NCBI GenBank assembly: GCA_019239775.1
Contig: JAFAZN010000135.1
Location: 1-64,000, forward strand
Source of the DNA: Chloroflexota bacterium
Lineage (GTDB): Bacteria > Chloroflexota > UBA6077 > CF-72
Length of the DNA: 64,000 nt
Direction of reading: 5' to 3'
The notes below the pieces were generated by a model. That model was not told where the DNA came from, made no database searches, and saw only the letters and a program-made list of their open reading frames with translations. The translations under genes were made by a program, and so were the position numbers. Positions 7,413 to 16,511 of this stretch are shown here, piece by piece (position 1 is the stretch's first letter; every line of letters starts with the position of its first letter).

Positions 7413-9710
7413 TCAGCCCCGGCGCAGGAGGGCGGCCAGGCGCGTGGGCGTCAGCGGCGTGCGGTCGATACGGACTCCGGCGCTGTGGAGGGCGTCTTCG
7501 ACCGCGTTCGCGATGGCCGCCGGCGGGGCCATCGCGCCGCCCTCGCCGAGTCCCTTCACGCCGAGCGGGTTCAGCGGCGACGGCGTGTACACGTGCGCCA
7601 CCGCGATCGGCGGGATCTGCCCAGCCGACGGCATGCAATAGTCCATCAACGATTGCGACAGGAAGTTGGCCTGCTCGTCGTAGGTCAGTTCTTCGTAGAG
7701 CGCGCCGCCAATGCCCTGGGCCACGCCGCCTACGATCTGGCCGTCGACGATGACCGGGTTGATCAGCGGCCCGGCGTCCGAAACGACGGCGTACTCGAGA
7801 ATGCGGACGGCCAGGGTCTCGCGGTCGACCTCCACGACGGCCAGGTGCACGCCGCTGGCGAAGGTTGCCCTAGGTGCCAGGAAGTAATGCGTTGCCTCGA
7901 GGCCCGGCGGCATACCTTCCGGCAGCGGCTTTCCCGGAGCCGCCGCGGCCGAGAGTTGACCCAGTGTGATACGCCGGTGTGGCGCACCACGAACGTGGAT
8001 GCCACCCTCTGAGAGCTCCAGGTCTGCCTGTTCAACCTCCAGCAGATGCGCTGCAAGCGCGAACGCCTTGGCGCGGACCGCACGCGCAGCGGCGTGCGCG
8101 GCGTTGCCGGCCACGACCGCGTTGCGACTGGCGTAGGTACCAACTCCGAACGGGATGGCATCGGTATCGCCGTGCAACACCGTCACCGCCGACGGCGCAA
8201 TATCCAGTTGTGAGGCGACGATTTGCGCCAGCGCGGTCGCCGTGCCCTGACCGTGCGGCGAGGCGCCCGTCACCAGCAGCAGCTCGCCGCTCGGGTCCAC
8301 CCGCAGCAGGCTGCTCTCGTGCGGCCCCAGGCCCGTGAGCATGACGTAGGCGCCGAGGCCAATGCCCAGCCAGCGCTCCGGTTCTGCCTTCTGGCGCTTG
8401 CGCCAGTCTGCGTAGTGCCCTAGATCGAGAACGCGATCCAGGCCCTCCGCGTAGTTGCCGCTGTCGTACACGACCGGCGTCTGGGCCGACTCCGTGCCCA
8501 CTTCCCAGGGAAACTCCTCGGGCGAGATGAAGTTCCTACGGCGCACATCAGCCGGGTCCAGCCCGAGCTCCTGGGCGACGCGGTCGACGACGCGTTCGGT
8601 GGCAAAGACCGCTTCGGGCTGGCCCGCTCCTCGATAGGCGGCCGCCGGGGCTTTGTTGGTGAGCGCCACGCGCACGTGACACTGATAGTTGTGGAAGCGA
8701 TACGGCCCGGGCAGACCGGCAGCGGTCAGGGACGGGCACAGGATGCCGAGGCTCCGTGTATAGGCGCCCTGATCCGACAGGACGTCGGCGCGCATGCCGA
8801 GGATCGTTCCGTCGTTGCGAACAGCGAGTTGCATGTCGTGCCATTGCTCTCGCGCATGCACCGCCGTGCACAGGTGCTCGCGACGACTCTCTACCCACTT
8901 GACTGGTCGACCGAGTCGGCGCGCAAGCAGGGCGATCACAACCTCTTCGGGGTAGACGTCCTGCTTGATCCCGAAGCCGCCGCCAACGTCGGGCGCGATG
9001 ACGCGGATGGCCTGCTCGGGCAATTCCAGCAACTTTGCCAGCGCCTCACGCACCGTGTGCGGCCACTGGGTGGACGTCCACAGCGTGAGTCGATTGCGGC
9101 CAGCGTCCCAGACGGCCGCCACGCCGCGAGCCTCGAGTGGCATTCCGCTGTAGCGCTGGACATAGAACCGACCACGCACCACCCGATCGGCGGCGGCGAA
9201 CGCCCCTTCTGGATCGCCAACGCGAACATCGAAGCTACCCGCCAGGTTGTCGCCGAGCTGTTGGTGAAGGACTGGCGCGCTGAATTCGACGGCCGCTTCT
9301 GCACTGGGCACGGGCTGCAGCGGCTCGTAGTCGACCTGGACGGCTGCCGCCCCGTCCTCGGCAGTCGCGCGGGTTTCGGCGGCGACGACTGCAATCGGCT
9401 CGCCGACATAGCGCACCGCGCCGTCGGCCAGAATCGGCTGGCCGCACGGACGTAGCGCCGGGTGCGGCACAACCGCGGGGATCCGCCGGGCGCCGAGGTC
9501 GTACGCGGTTGCGACGGACACGACACCGGCAACTTGAAGCGCGTCGGCAACGCGGATGGTGCGCAATCGGGCGTGCGGATACTCGCCGCGCGCGAACGCT
9601 ACATGAAGCTGACGCGGGAGCTCCAGGTCCTCGATGAAGGTGGCTTGCCCGCGCAGCAGGCGCGGGTCCTCCAGTCGCCGCATCGCGGCGCCCATGCCTT
9701 GTAAGGGCAT
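7413..9710 (-). CDS. Molybdenum hydroxylase large subunit (xanthine dehydrogenase / CoxL form II-like)
   Basis: This 765-residue protein is the molybdopterin-cytosine-dinucleotide subunit of the xanthine oxidase family. It starts with R-R-L-E-D-P-R-L-L-R-G, carries V-G-E-P-I-A-V-V, and contains D-V-G-G-G-F-G-I-K, A-Y-R-G-A-G-Q-P-E-A and the catalytic Glu in V-K-G-L-G-E-G-G. The A-Y-R-G-A-G motif is that of form II CoxL-like enzymes. The A-Y-R-C-S-F-R of genuine form I CO dehydrogenase is absent. Such enzymes hydroxylate purines, aldehydes or N-heterocycles with FAD and 2Fe-2S partner subunits, but neither partner gene is adjacent. Being next to allantoin genes, a purine substrate such as hypoxanthine or xanthine is plausible. 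It is transcribed away from an SDR gene that starts 59 bp upstream. Confidence 0.87.
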   Translation of the reverse strand: MPLQGMGAAMRRLEDPRLLRGQATFIEDLELPRQLHVAFARGEYPHARLRTIRVADALQVAGVVSVATAYDLGARRIPAVVPHPALRPCGQPILADGAVRYVGEPIAVVAAETRATAEDGAAAVQVDYEPLQPVPSAEAAVEFSAPVLHQQLGDNLAGSFDVRVGDPEGAFAAADRVVRGRFYVQRYSGMPLEARGVAAVWDAGRNRLTLWTSTQWPHTVREALAKLLELPEQAIRVIAPDVGGGFGIKQDVYPEEVVIALLARRLGRPVKWVESRREHLCTAVHAREQWHDMQLAVRNDGTILGMRADVLSDQGAYTRSLGILCPSLTAAGLPGPYRFHNYQCHVRVALTNKAPAAAYRGAGQPEAVFATERVVDRVAQELGLDPADVRRRNFISPEEFPWEVGTESAQTPVVYDSGNYAEGLDRVLDLGHYADWRKRQKAEPERWLGIGLGAYVMLTGLGPHESSLLRVDPSGELLLVTGASPHGQGTATALAQIVASQLDIAPSAVTVLHGDTDAIPFGVGTYASRNAVVAGNAAHAAARAVRAKAFALAAHLLEVEQADLELSEGGIHVRGAPHRRITLGQLSAAAAPGKPLPEGMPPGLEATHYFLAPRATFASGVHLAVVEVDRETLAVRILEYAVVSDAGPLINPVIVDGQIVGGVAQGIGGALYEELTYDEQANFLSQSLMDYCMPSAGQIPPIAVAHVYTPSPLNPLGVKGLGEGGAMAPPAAIANAVEDALHSAGVRIDRTPLTPTRLAALLRRG

Positions 9711-9769
9711 TTAGTAGCCGAGTGTAAGCTCACGCCAACGCTTTCTGCCTTCGGGGGTGCGTGTGCGCC

Positions 9770-10540
9770 ATGACGCTGTTTGATGGCAAGGTCGCCCTGG
9801 TGACGGGCGCAGCTTCGGGTATTGGCCGGGCGTCTGCTCTCGCGTTCGCGCGAGCTGGTGCTCGCGTGATCGCGGCCGACCTCGACGCCAAAGGCGCTGC
9901 GGAAACGGTGCGGCTGATCGAAGAGGCTGAGGGCGAGGCGCACTTCGTTCGCGTCGACGTTAGCGATGAACGCGACGTGGAGCGGCTGGTCGCCGAAAGC
10001 GTGCAGACCTTTGGTCGGCTCGACTTCGCGCACAATAACGCGGGCATTGGCGCGCCACCGGCGCCTTTGCACGAGGCTGATCGGCGCGCTTTCGAGCGTG
10101 TACTGGCGGTCAACGTGACCGGTGTGTGGCTGTGCTTGAAGCACGAGGCGCGGCACATGCTGGCCGCTGGACATCCTGGCGGGGCGATTGTCAACACTGC
10201 ATCGTTGGCTGGGCTCATCGGATTTCCCAGCAACGTCGCCTATTCGGCCAGTAAGCACGCGGTCATTGGCATCACGCGCACCGCTGCGCTCGAGTACGCG
10301 CGCCGCGGCATCCGCGTCAATGCCGTCTGCCCGGCCTTCGTGCACACGCCGATGGTCGACAGCTTCGTCAACGCCGATCCCTTGCACTTCAGCCTCGACC
10401 GACTCGCTGGCATGCAGCCCATGGGGCGCATGGGCACGCCCGAGGAGGTGGCCGAGGCCGTCGTGTGGCTCTGCAGCGACGCCGCGGCGTTTATCACCGG
10501 AATCGCGCTGCCGCTCGACGGCGGCACCTCCGCCCGCTAG
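9770..10540 (+). CDS. SDR-family NAD(P)-dependent oxidoreductase
   Basis: This 256-residue classical short-chain dehydrogenase has the cofactor motif T-G-A-A-S-G-I-G, the N-N-A-G motif (H-N-N-A-G-I-G), the catalytic Ser region N-T-A-S-L-A-G and the active-site Y-S-A-S-K (Tyr and Lys). The C-terminal F-I-T-G-I-A-L-P-L-D-G-G is also typical. The basic residues expected for NADPH are not evident and an Asp follows beta2 (A-A-D-L-D), which points to NAD(H). The ATG at 9770 gives the normal SDR start MTLFDGKVALVTG. The gene is divergent from the molybdenum hydroxylase gene. It overlaps the convergent gamma-glutamyltransferase by 4 bp in a CTAG that supplies both stop codons. Confidence 0.93.
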   Translation: MTLFDGKVALVTGAASGIGRASALAFARAGARVIAADLDAKGAAETVRLIEEAEGEAHFVRVDVSDERDVERLVAESVQTFGRLDFAHNNAGIGAPPAPLHEADRRAFERVLAVNVTGVWLCLKHEARHMLAAGHPGGAIVNTASLAGLIGFPSNVAYSASKHAVIGITRTAALEYARRGIRVNAVCPAFVHTPMVDSFVNADPLHFSLDRLAGMQPMGRMGTPEEVAEAVVWLCSDAAAFITGIALPLDGGTSAR

Positions 10541-12141
10541 AGAGCCAGGGCTACTCCGTCACCGCGCGGGTCGGTGGCGGCGATGGCGCAGCCGCGGGCT
10601 TGGTCCAACTGGATCATCTGGGCTGTGCCCATCACAGGGTCGACGGCTTCCGCCATTACCACCTCATGCCCGCGCGCACTCAGTTCTTCAGCGACGCGGG
10701 CGTCAAAGCGCGCCTCGAGGACGAGCGCGGACTCCGGGAACTTTCCTCCTGGCGCGCTATGCACCCAACGTGGTCGCTCCATAGCGGCCTGCAGCTCTAG
10801 GTCAGAATCCAGAAGCCCGAGGAGCAGTTGCAAGGCAGTCTGCGGCTGCCCGTCCGCCCCGCGGGTGCCAAACGCCAGCCACGGCTTGCCCGAGCGCAGC
10901 GCGAAGCCTGGCATCAAGGTGTGCATCGGCCGCTTGCCAGGTGCCAGCTCGTTGGGATGCCCGGCCACCAGGTTGAAGCCGAACCCACGGTTGTGCAGCG
11001 TGACGCCGGTGCCAGGCACGTGCACGCCCGAGCCGAAGGCGGCGTACAGGCTCTGGATCAGGCTGACGACGTTGCCATCGCGGTCAGCAGCGCACAGGTA
11101 GATGGTGTCACCATCGACCGAGCGACCCACCGTGCGCGTGCGCTCCGCAGCCGCCGTCGGCCCGACATGAGCAGCCCGCTCGCGCGAGCGGCGCGCGTCT
11201 AAGAGGAGGTCGATCGGCACCTCCACGCAGGCGGGGTCGGCCACGTAAGCATCGCGATCTGCGAAGGCGAGCTTCTTACGTTCCACGAGCTGGTGCACCA
11301 GGTCGGGCGAAGGACCCTCACCAGGCGAGAGGCCGTCGAGCATGTTCAACATCGCGAGCAATGCCACGCCCTGGCTATTTGGCGGCAGCTCGCACACCTG
11401 CACACCCCGGTAGGTCGTCGAGACGGGCTCGACCCACTCGGAACGCTGCGCGGCGAAGTCCAAGGACTCCAGGCGACCGCCGTTGCTGGCAAGAAACTCC
11501 TGGATACGCGCGCCGAGCGTACCCCGGTACATCGCGTCGCGGCCCTCCCGCGCCAGGTGCTCCAACGTGTCTGCCAGATCGGCCTCGACCAGGGCGTCAC
11601 CAGCGCTTGGCAACCTGCCGTCGGGGGTGAAGACGGCCTGACCGCCGCCGATGCGCCCGAGGAGGTCGACATTTGCGTGGATCGCGCCGGCCGCGGCGGC
11701 GGTCAGGCGGAATCCTTCACGCGCGTGCCGTATGGCCTCACGCGCGACCTGCAAAAACGGCAGCTTGCCGAACCGCTCGTGCAGGGTGAACCAACCGTCG
11801 ACTGCGCCAGGGACAGTAATGGCGAGAACACCCCGCTGCGGCATGCTCGTGTGGCCCAGCGCGCGATAGGCCTCGCCGCTCATCCCCGTACCCGCGCGCC
11901 CGCTGGCGTTCAGTCCGAAGAGCCTGCGATCGGTCGCGCTCCAGACCTGCGCGAACAGGTCACCGCCAGGACCGCACATGTGCGGCCACACCACGGCCAT
12001 GACCAGATTGGCGGCCAGCGCCGCATCGACCGCGCTTCCGCCTTCGCGCAGCGCGTGGATGCCGGCTTGCGAAGCCAGGTAGTGCGGCGCAGCCACCACG
12101 CCGTTTGCGCCATAGGCGGGCGTTCCGAACGTCTCAGCCAT
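10537..12141 (-). CDS. ggt: Gamma-glutamyltransferase family protein (Ntn-hydrolase)
   Basis: This 534-residue protein begins with the family motif V-V-A-A-P-H-Y-L-A-S-Q-A-G, followed by G-G-S-A-V-D-A-A-L-A. It contains M-C-G-P-G-G-D-L-F and ends its large-subunit region before the autoprocessing site. The nucleophile threonine lies in G-D-T-I-Y-L-C-A-A-D-R-D-G-N (usual form T-T-H-x-x-V-x-D). Downstream are L-Y-A-A-F-G-S-G-V, the P-M-H-T-L-M-P and the G-x-x-G-A-D-G-Q-P-Q-T segments. Members cleave gamma-glutamyl compounds such as glutathione or act as cephalosporin or oxamate acylases. No signal peptide is seen, so a cytoplasmic location is likely. It is convergent with the SDR gene and divergent from the class II aldolase gene (32 bp apart). 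Confidence 0.9.
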   Translation of the reverse strand: MAETFGTPAYGANGVVAAPHYLASQAGIHALREGGSAVDAALAANLVMAVVWPHMCGPGGDLFAQVWSATDRRLFGLNASGRAGTGMSGEAYRALGHTSMPQRGVLAITVPGAVDGWFTLHERFGKLPFLQVAREAIRHAREGFRLTAAAAGAIHANVDLLGRIGGGQAVFTPDGRLPSAGDALVEADLADTLEHLAREGRDAMYRGTLGARIQEFLASNGGRLESLDFAAQRSEWVEPVSTTYRGVQVCELPPNSQGVALLAMLNMLDGLSPGEGPSPDLVHQLVERKKLAFADRDAYVADPACVEVPIDLLLDARRSRERAAHVGPTAAAERTRTVGRSVDGDTIYLCAADRDGNVVSLIQSLYAAFGSGVHVPGTGVTLHNRGFGFNLVAGHPNELAPGKRPMHTLMPGFALRSGKPWLAFGTRGADGQPQTALQLLLGLLDSDLELQAAMERPRWVHSAPGGKFPESALVLEARFDARVAEELSARGHEVVMAEAVDPVMGTAQMIQLDQARGCAIAATDPRGDGVALAL

Positions 12142-12173
12142 TGCTCTGTACCGAAGCGTACCCTCAATTGGTC

Positions 12174-12881
12174 ATGGAGCTGGAGGAGCTGCGCCACGAT
12201 GTGGCGCTTGCCAATCGCATCGTCCACGCGGCGGGATTGGTAACCGCGTTTGGGCACATCAGCGCGCGGGTGCCAGACGCACCCGAGACGTTCCTGTTCC
12301 CCACGCGTGCCAGTCCCGCGCTCGCGGATGAAGGACGGTTGCTGGTGCTCGACGTCGACGGCAAGCGTCGGGCAGGCGAGGGTGAGCCAAACACCGAGTT
12401 CTGGATCCACGCGCGCATCTACGCGGCGCGGCCGGATGTGCAGGCGGTGGCGCACGTCCACTCGCCAGCGTGCGTCGTCCTGGGTCAGACCGGCCAGGCG
12501 CTGCTGCCGATCCACAATCAGGGGGGCATGTTCGCGGATGGCGTGCCGCTCTTCGAGCGCATCGGCCTGATTCGCAGCCGCGAGCTTGGCGATCAGGTGG
12601 CGGCCACGCTCGGTCGGCACCGAGCCATGTTCCTGCGCGGACACGGCGCCAACGTGGCCGAAATCAACGTGCGTCGCGCCGCGATCGTCGCCTGCTTCCT
12701 CGAAGAGGCGGCGGAACTCCAGCTTCGTGCGTTGGCCGCGGCTGGCGGTCGTCCCGACGCGCTACGCGGCTTTACGCCTGAGGAAAACGAGCGACTCCAC
12801 GAGCAGCTCGATTCGAGCGGCCCGATGAACCGCGCCTGGGAGTACTACGCGGCGCTCGCCGACGGTCGCATCAAGCGCTGA
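12174..12881 (+). CDS. Class II aldolase/adducin family protein
   Basis: This 235-residue protein resembles L-fuculose-phosphate aldolase and related decarboxylases. The N-terminal segment L-V-T-A-F-G-H-I-S-A-R-V and the zinc ligands H-V-H-S-P-A (two His), plus a later His in F-L-R-G-H-G-A-N-V-A-E, form the metal site. The substrate-binding Glu/Lys pattern of true sugar-phosphate aldolases is not obvious. In this family many members act on other substrates, for example 3-oxo-4-phosphate compounds, so no substrate is named. The ATG at 12174 is used; the upstream frame lies antisense to the gamma-glutamyltransferase start. The 3' end overlaps the convergent esterase gene by 11 bp. Confidence 0.85.
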   Translation: MELEELRHDVALANRIVHAAGLVTAFGHISARVPDAPETFLFPTRASPALADEGRLLVLDVDGKRRAGEGEPNTEFWIHARIYAARPDVQAVAHVHSPACVVLGQTGQALLPIHNQGGMFADGVPLFERIGLIRSRELGDQVAATLGRHRAMFLRGHGANVAEINVRRAAIVACFLEEAAELQLRALAAAGGRPDALRGFTPEENERLHEQLDSSGPMNRAWEYYAALADGRIKR

Positions 12882-13761
12882 ACGCGTCTGTGGCCAGTGC
12901 GCCGCAACCGGCGCCGCGCATCTCATCGGTCAGCGTGTGATCCGTGTTGGGGAAAACCGTCAGCGAGACATTGGCGCCCAGGGACTGCAACACCTGCGCA
13001 AAGCGCTGCGCACGTGCAACGCGCGTGGTGCCGAGATAGGGTGACCAGGCGCTGGGTACGTCGGCGGTGTTGTTGTCGGCGCCACCGACCCCAATCCAGA
13101 TCGGCACAACGTCGAAGCCGCTCGCGTTGAATGCCTGGCCGCCGTCAGTCTGAGCCAGGTCGGCCACGCCGTACGGGAAGTCCAGCGTCTGGCCTGTCTG
13201 GATGTCGGTTGACTGCGGCAGCGTGTAGGTTCCGGCTGAGACGGCTGCCACGCCGGCCACCTGGTCCGGGTGAACTTCGGTGAAACGCAGCGCCAGCTGC
13301 GCGCCTCGCGAGTGGCCGAAAAGCAGGACTTTGGGTTGAACGGGGAGACCCGTGCGTTGACTCAGGCTGGCGATGTAGTCGGACAGCCAGGCGATCAGCG
13401 ACGGATCTTCATGGGTGATCTGGTCAGGGTTGGTCCAGTCGCCATACTTGATCGTCGGTGCGACGAGCAGCCAGTTGTTGGCGTCGGCCTGCGCAGCAAG
13501 CGCATTGCCAAAATCGGTGCCATTGCCGCCCATGCCGTGGAGGGCGACGAGCACCTGGAGCGGCTGCGCTACGGCGTCGCTGGCTTGAGTAGCTGGGAGG
13601 CGGACGTAAACGTCCTGGACTTCGGCGGCGCCGGCCTGACGCAGGCTCGCCATCGAGGGACCTGGGGCAGCGAAGGCGCTGGCCCCACCTGGGGCAAGCA
13701 CGGCGAGCGCGGCGATGACCGCCAGCGCGCGGATGTTCGTAAGGAATGTCGTGCGGGGCAT
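12871..13761 (-). CDS. Secreted alpha/beta-hydrolase (PHB depolymerase / esterase-like)
   Basis: This 296-residue protein has a clear signal peptide: a basic start, hydrophobic core ALAVIAALAVLAPGGASA and a likely cut after A-F-A. The mature part has L-V-A-L-H-G-M-G-G-N-G (oxyanion loop), the nucleophile elbow G-H-S-R-G-A, a probable acid in G-V-G-G-A-D-N-N, and the histidine in N-T-D-H-T-L. This order matches polyhydroxybutyrate depolymerase and feruloyl esterase LpqC-like proteins. It is predicted to act outside the membrane on esters. It overlaps the convergent aldolase gene by 11 bp. A palindrome-rich gap (13762-13887) separates it from the next minus-strand gene upstream. Confidence 0.85.
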   Translation of the reverse strand: MPRTTFLTNIRALAVIAALAVLAPGGASAFAAPGPSMASLRQAGAAEVQDVYVRLPATQASDAVAQPLQVLVALHGMGGNGTDFGNALAAQADANNWLLVAPTIKYGDWTNPDQITHEDPSLIAWLSDYIASLSQRTGLPVQPKVLLFGHSRGAQLALRFTEVHPDQVAGVAAVSAGTYTLPQSTDIQTGQTLDFPYGVADLAQTDGGQAFNASGFDVVPIWIGVGGADNNTADVPSAWSPYLGTTRVARAQRFAQVLQSLGANVSLTVFPNTDHTLTDEMRGAGCGALATDAFSA

Positions 13762-13781
13762 ACGGATACGGGCGGGTTATA

Positions 13782-13797
13782 GCCGGCGCACGCCGGC
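13782..13797. other. Palindromic hairpin upstream of the esterase gene
   Basis: GCCGGC at 13782-13787 and 13792-13797 form a 6-bp stem with a 4-nt loop, 20 bp upstream of the esterase start on the minus strand. It is followed on the minus strand by a short A/T stretch. It could act as a weak terminator for the upstream minus-strand gene or as an operator. The evidence is structural only. Confidence 0.3.
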
Positions 13798-13887
13798 AAC
13801 CCAATTACACGCCCCATCTTAGCGCAAATGTCCGTACATTACCTAGATATCACGACCGCGCCTGCGGCAGCAAGTTCCGGTTGTGGT

Positions 13888-14295
13888 CTAGCCCCAGGGT
13901 CGCGGTTCGGTGGGCGGCGAGCCTGGCTCTTGCGGCGTCGGGCTTGCCCACGGCGGCGGTGGCGGCGCCGGCGGCGGCTCTGGGTTGGACCATGGCGGTG
14001 GCCCTGGGGCGGCTGCGGCGGCGGGTGCCGGCTTCTCGGCGAGGCTGTCCATCTCGGGCGGCTCGACGCCGTGGATCACCGCGTCGAGGTAGTCATACGC
14101 GGTGCGGAAGCGGCGCAGCATTCCACCCAGCGAGTCGCCCTCGCCCGCGTACGCCTCAGCCCAGCGTGCAGCGAGCTGAATGCGTGAGACGGAATCGTCT
14201 CCGCCACCTACGCCAATGCGCTCGCCGCGGTGCCTGCTGTCATCTGGCTGCGATTGCCCGTCGCGAGGTGCGCTGTCGCCCTCACCTGTCGTCAT
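13888..14295 (-). CDS. Hypothetical protein with proline-rich C-terminal tail
   Basis: This is a 135-residue protein. Residues 1-35 are polar and probably disordered. Residues 36-85 form a compact helical segment (Q-L-A-A-R-W-A-E-A-Y and M-L-R-R-F-R-T-A-Y-D-Y-L-D-A-V-I). The last 45 residues are almost pure Pro/Ala/Gly (PAPAAAAAPGPPPW and similar), like an extended linker or a polyproline interaction tail. No membrane segment or known domain is recognised. The ATG at 14295 fits the divergent arrangement with the S24-like gene at 14429; the gap between them holds a perfect 10-bp inverted repeat. Confidence 0.6.
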   Translation of the reverse strand: MTTGEGDSAPRDGQSQPDDSRHRGERIGVGGGDDSVSRIQLAARWAEAYAGEGDSLGGMLRRFRTAYDYLDAVIHGVEPPEMDSLAEKPAPAAAAAPGPPPWSNPEPPPAPPPPPWASPTPQEPGSPPTEPRPWG

Positions 14296-14350
14296 GTTGC
14301 CTTCAACTGTAGCCGACGTGGAGTAGATTTGGCCTGTATGGAAGCACCCC

Positions 14351-14375
14351 CGGATTCGGCCTCGTGCCGAATCCG
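14351..14375. promoter_or_regulatory. Perfect 10-bp inverted repeat in a divergent intergenic region
   Basis: CGGATTCGGC (14351-14360) and its exact complement (14366-14375) flank a 5-nt centre. The palindrome lies between a minus-strand gene starting at 14295 and the plus-strand S24-like gene starting at 14429, 53 bp before the latter. It may be an operator for a dimeric repressor or a hairpin in the leader. No T-run follows, so it is not a terminator. Confidence 0.5.
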
Positions 14376-14428
14376 ATCAAAGGATCTGCGCCTCCTGGTG
14401 CGGCAGTCACGCGCGCCATGGATCCCGA

Positions 14429-14806
14429 ATGGGTAGCTCGGCCGCGGCAGGAGGCGCTTTCAGCTGGAACTCGGAGCTGCCAAGCGGACGCAACCCGTAC
14501 TGGATTCGCGACGAAGCGCTCGCAGGCCTCGGCCTGCACGTCGGTGACGCCGTCAGCGTGGATACCCGCGCGGAGCCGCGCGATGGCGACCTGGTGGTGG
14601 CCGAAGTGGAGCTCGAAGACGATTCGTTGCGAACGGCGCGGCGCTACTTCGGGGCCGCTGCGGGTGCGGTTCGCCTCGAGGCAGTCGCAGAAGGCATTGC
14701 GCCCATCGAGGTGCCCAGCGAGCAGGTCATGGTGATGGGCGTTGTGGTTGCACGGCTTCGCTTCGCGGCTGACGGCGGCGCACCCGCGGAAGAGCCACTC
14801 GCGTAG
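14429..14806 (+). CDS. LexA/S24 peptidase-like domain protein without catalytic residues
   Basis: This is a 125-residue protein. Residues 20-118 resemble the C-terminal S24 domain of LexA and phage repressors: G-L-H-V-G-D-A-V-S-V, P-R-D-G-D-L-V-V-A-E-V, a charged strand, V-R-L-E-A-V, I-E-V and a final V-M-V-M-G-V-V-V-A-R-L-R. In LexA the catalytic Ser sits in a G-D-S-M motif and the Lys in T-V-K-R. Here the first region has no S-M and the second reads T-A-R-R. It should therefore be unable to cleave itself. There is no DNA-binding domain. A dimerisation or decoy role is possible. The assignment to S24 is my pattern reading, not a search. It is 45 bp upstream of the phosphatase gene on the same strand. 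Confidence 0.6.
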   Translation: MGSSAAAGGAFSWNSELPSGRNPYWIRDEALAGLGLHVGDAVSVDTRAEPRDGDLVVAEVELEDDSLRTARRYFGAAAGAVRLEAVAEGIAPIEVPSEQVMVMGVVVARLRFAADGGAPAEEPLA

Positions 14807-14851
14807 TGCGCCCGTCCCACGTCGACTCCGGCGCGCGTTATTTCACGCACG

Positions 14852-15652
14852 ATGATGTCCACCCTCAGCTCTGGTCGGCGCACACGGCGCCATGCGGTAC
14901 GTTTTAATCGACCCCACGTGGACATCGGTTCCGCTACCGACGTTGGTCGTGTTCGCGAGATCAACGAAGACGCCCTGCTCGTGCTCGAGTTGCGCGCGCC
15001 GCGCCAGGGTCAGGTGGTGCTGGCCGTGGCCGACGGCATGGGTGGCCACAAGGCGGGCGAGGTCGCCAGCGCGTTGGCAGTAGAGGCGCTGAGCCGCTCG
15101 GTGCAGTCCGCGGGCGACGCAGACGCCTACGATGAGCTGCTCGTACGCGCGGCAACCCTCGGCAACGAAACGATCTGGAACGCCGCGGCCGAAGACGCCG
15201 CCAAAGACGGCATGGGCACCACCCTGGTGTGCGCCCTGGTCGACGCCGAGGGCCACGTGGTGATCGCCAATGTCGGCGACAGTCGCGCGTACGCCTACGT
15301 CGGCGGCGACGTGTACCTCGTCACGGCCGATCACACCTGGGTGAACGAGCAAGTGCTGGCGGGCGTCATGAGTCAACGCGAAGCGCGAGTGAGCCCGTTT
15401 CGGAACCTCCTGACGCGCACCCTGGGCAACTCGCCGTCAGTTGAGGTGGACATCTTTTCAAGCTTGCAGCTGGATGCCGGCGACGGCCTCGTGCTGGTGT
15501 CCGACGGGGTGACTGGCTATCTCGACGAGAGCGACATCGCCAGCATCCTCACCGAGACTGGCTCAGCGCAGGAAGCCGCCGATCGCCTGGTGGCAGAAGC
15601 GGTCGAGCGGGGTGGGGCCGACAACGCCACCGCCATCGTCGTCCGCCGCTAA
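14852..15652 (+). CDS. PP2C-family serine/threonine phosphatase (PrpC/Stp-type)
   Basis: This 266-residue soluble phosphatase has motif 1 R-E-I-N-E-D-A, motif 2 V-A-D-G-M-G-G-H-K-A-G-E, D-G-M-G-T-T-L-V, V-G-D-S-R-A-Y, and the late motifs L-V-S-D-G-V-T-G and G-G-A-D-N-A-T. All metal-binding Asp residues of the family are visible. It should remove phosphate from Ser/Thr of proteins, normally opposing a Hanks-type kinase. No kinase gene lies in the window. The first 15-25 residues are basic and poorly conserved, so the true start could be later than the ATG at 14852. The menaquinone genes start 37 bp after its stop. Confidence 0.92.
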   Translation: MMSTLSSGRRTRRHAVRFNRPHVDIGSATDVGRVREINEDALLVLELRAPRQGQVVLAVADGMGGHKAGEVASALAVEALSRSVQSAGDADAYDELLVRAATLGNETIWNAAAEDAAKDGMGTTLVCALVDAEGHVVIANVGDSRAYAYVGGDVYLVTADHTWVNEQVLAGVMSQREARVSPFRNLLTRTLGNSPSVEVDIFSSLQLDAGDGLVLVSDGVTGYLDESDIASILTETGSAQEAADRLVAEAVERGGADNATAIVVRR

Positions 15653-15689
15653 CTGACGCCATGCGCGCGGCGCGCGCTAATGTACGTGT

Positions 15690-16507
<818 letters not shown>

Positions 16508-16511
<4 letters not shown>

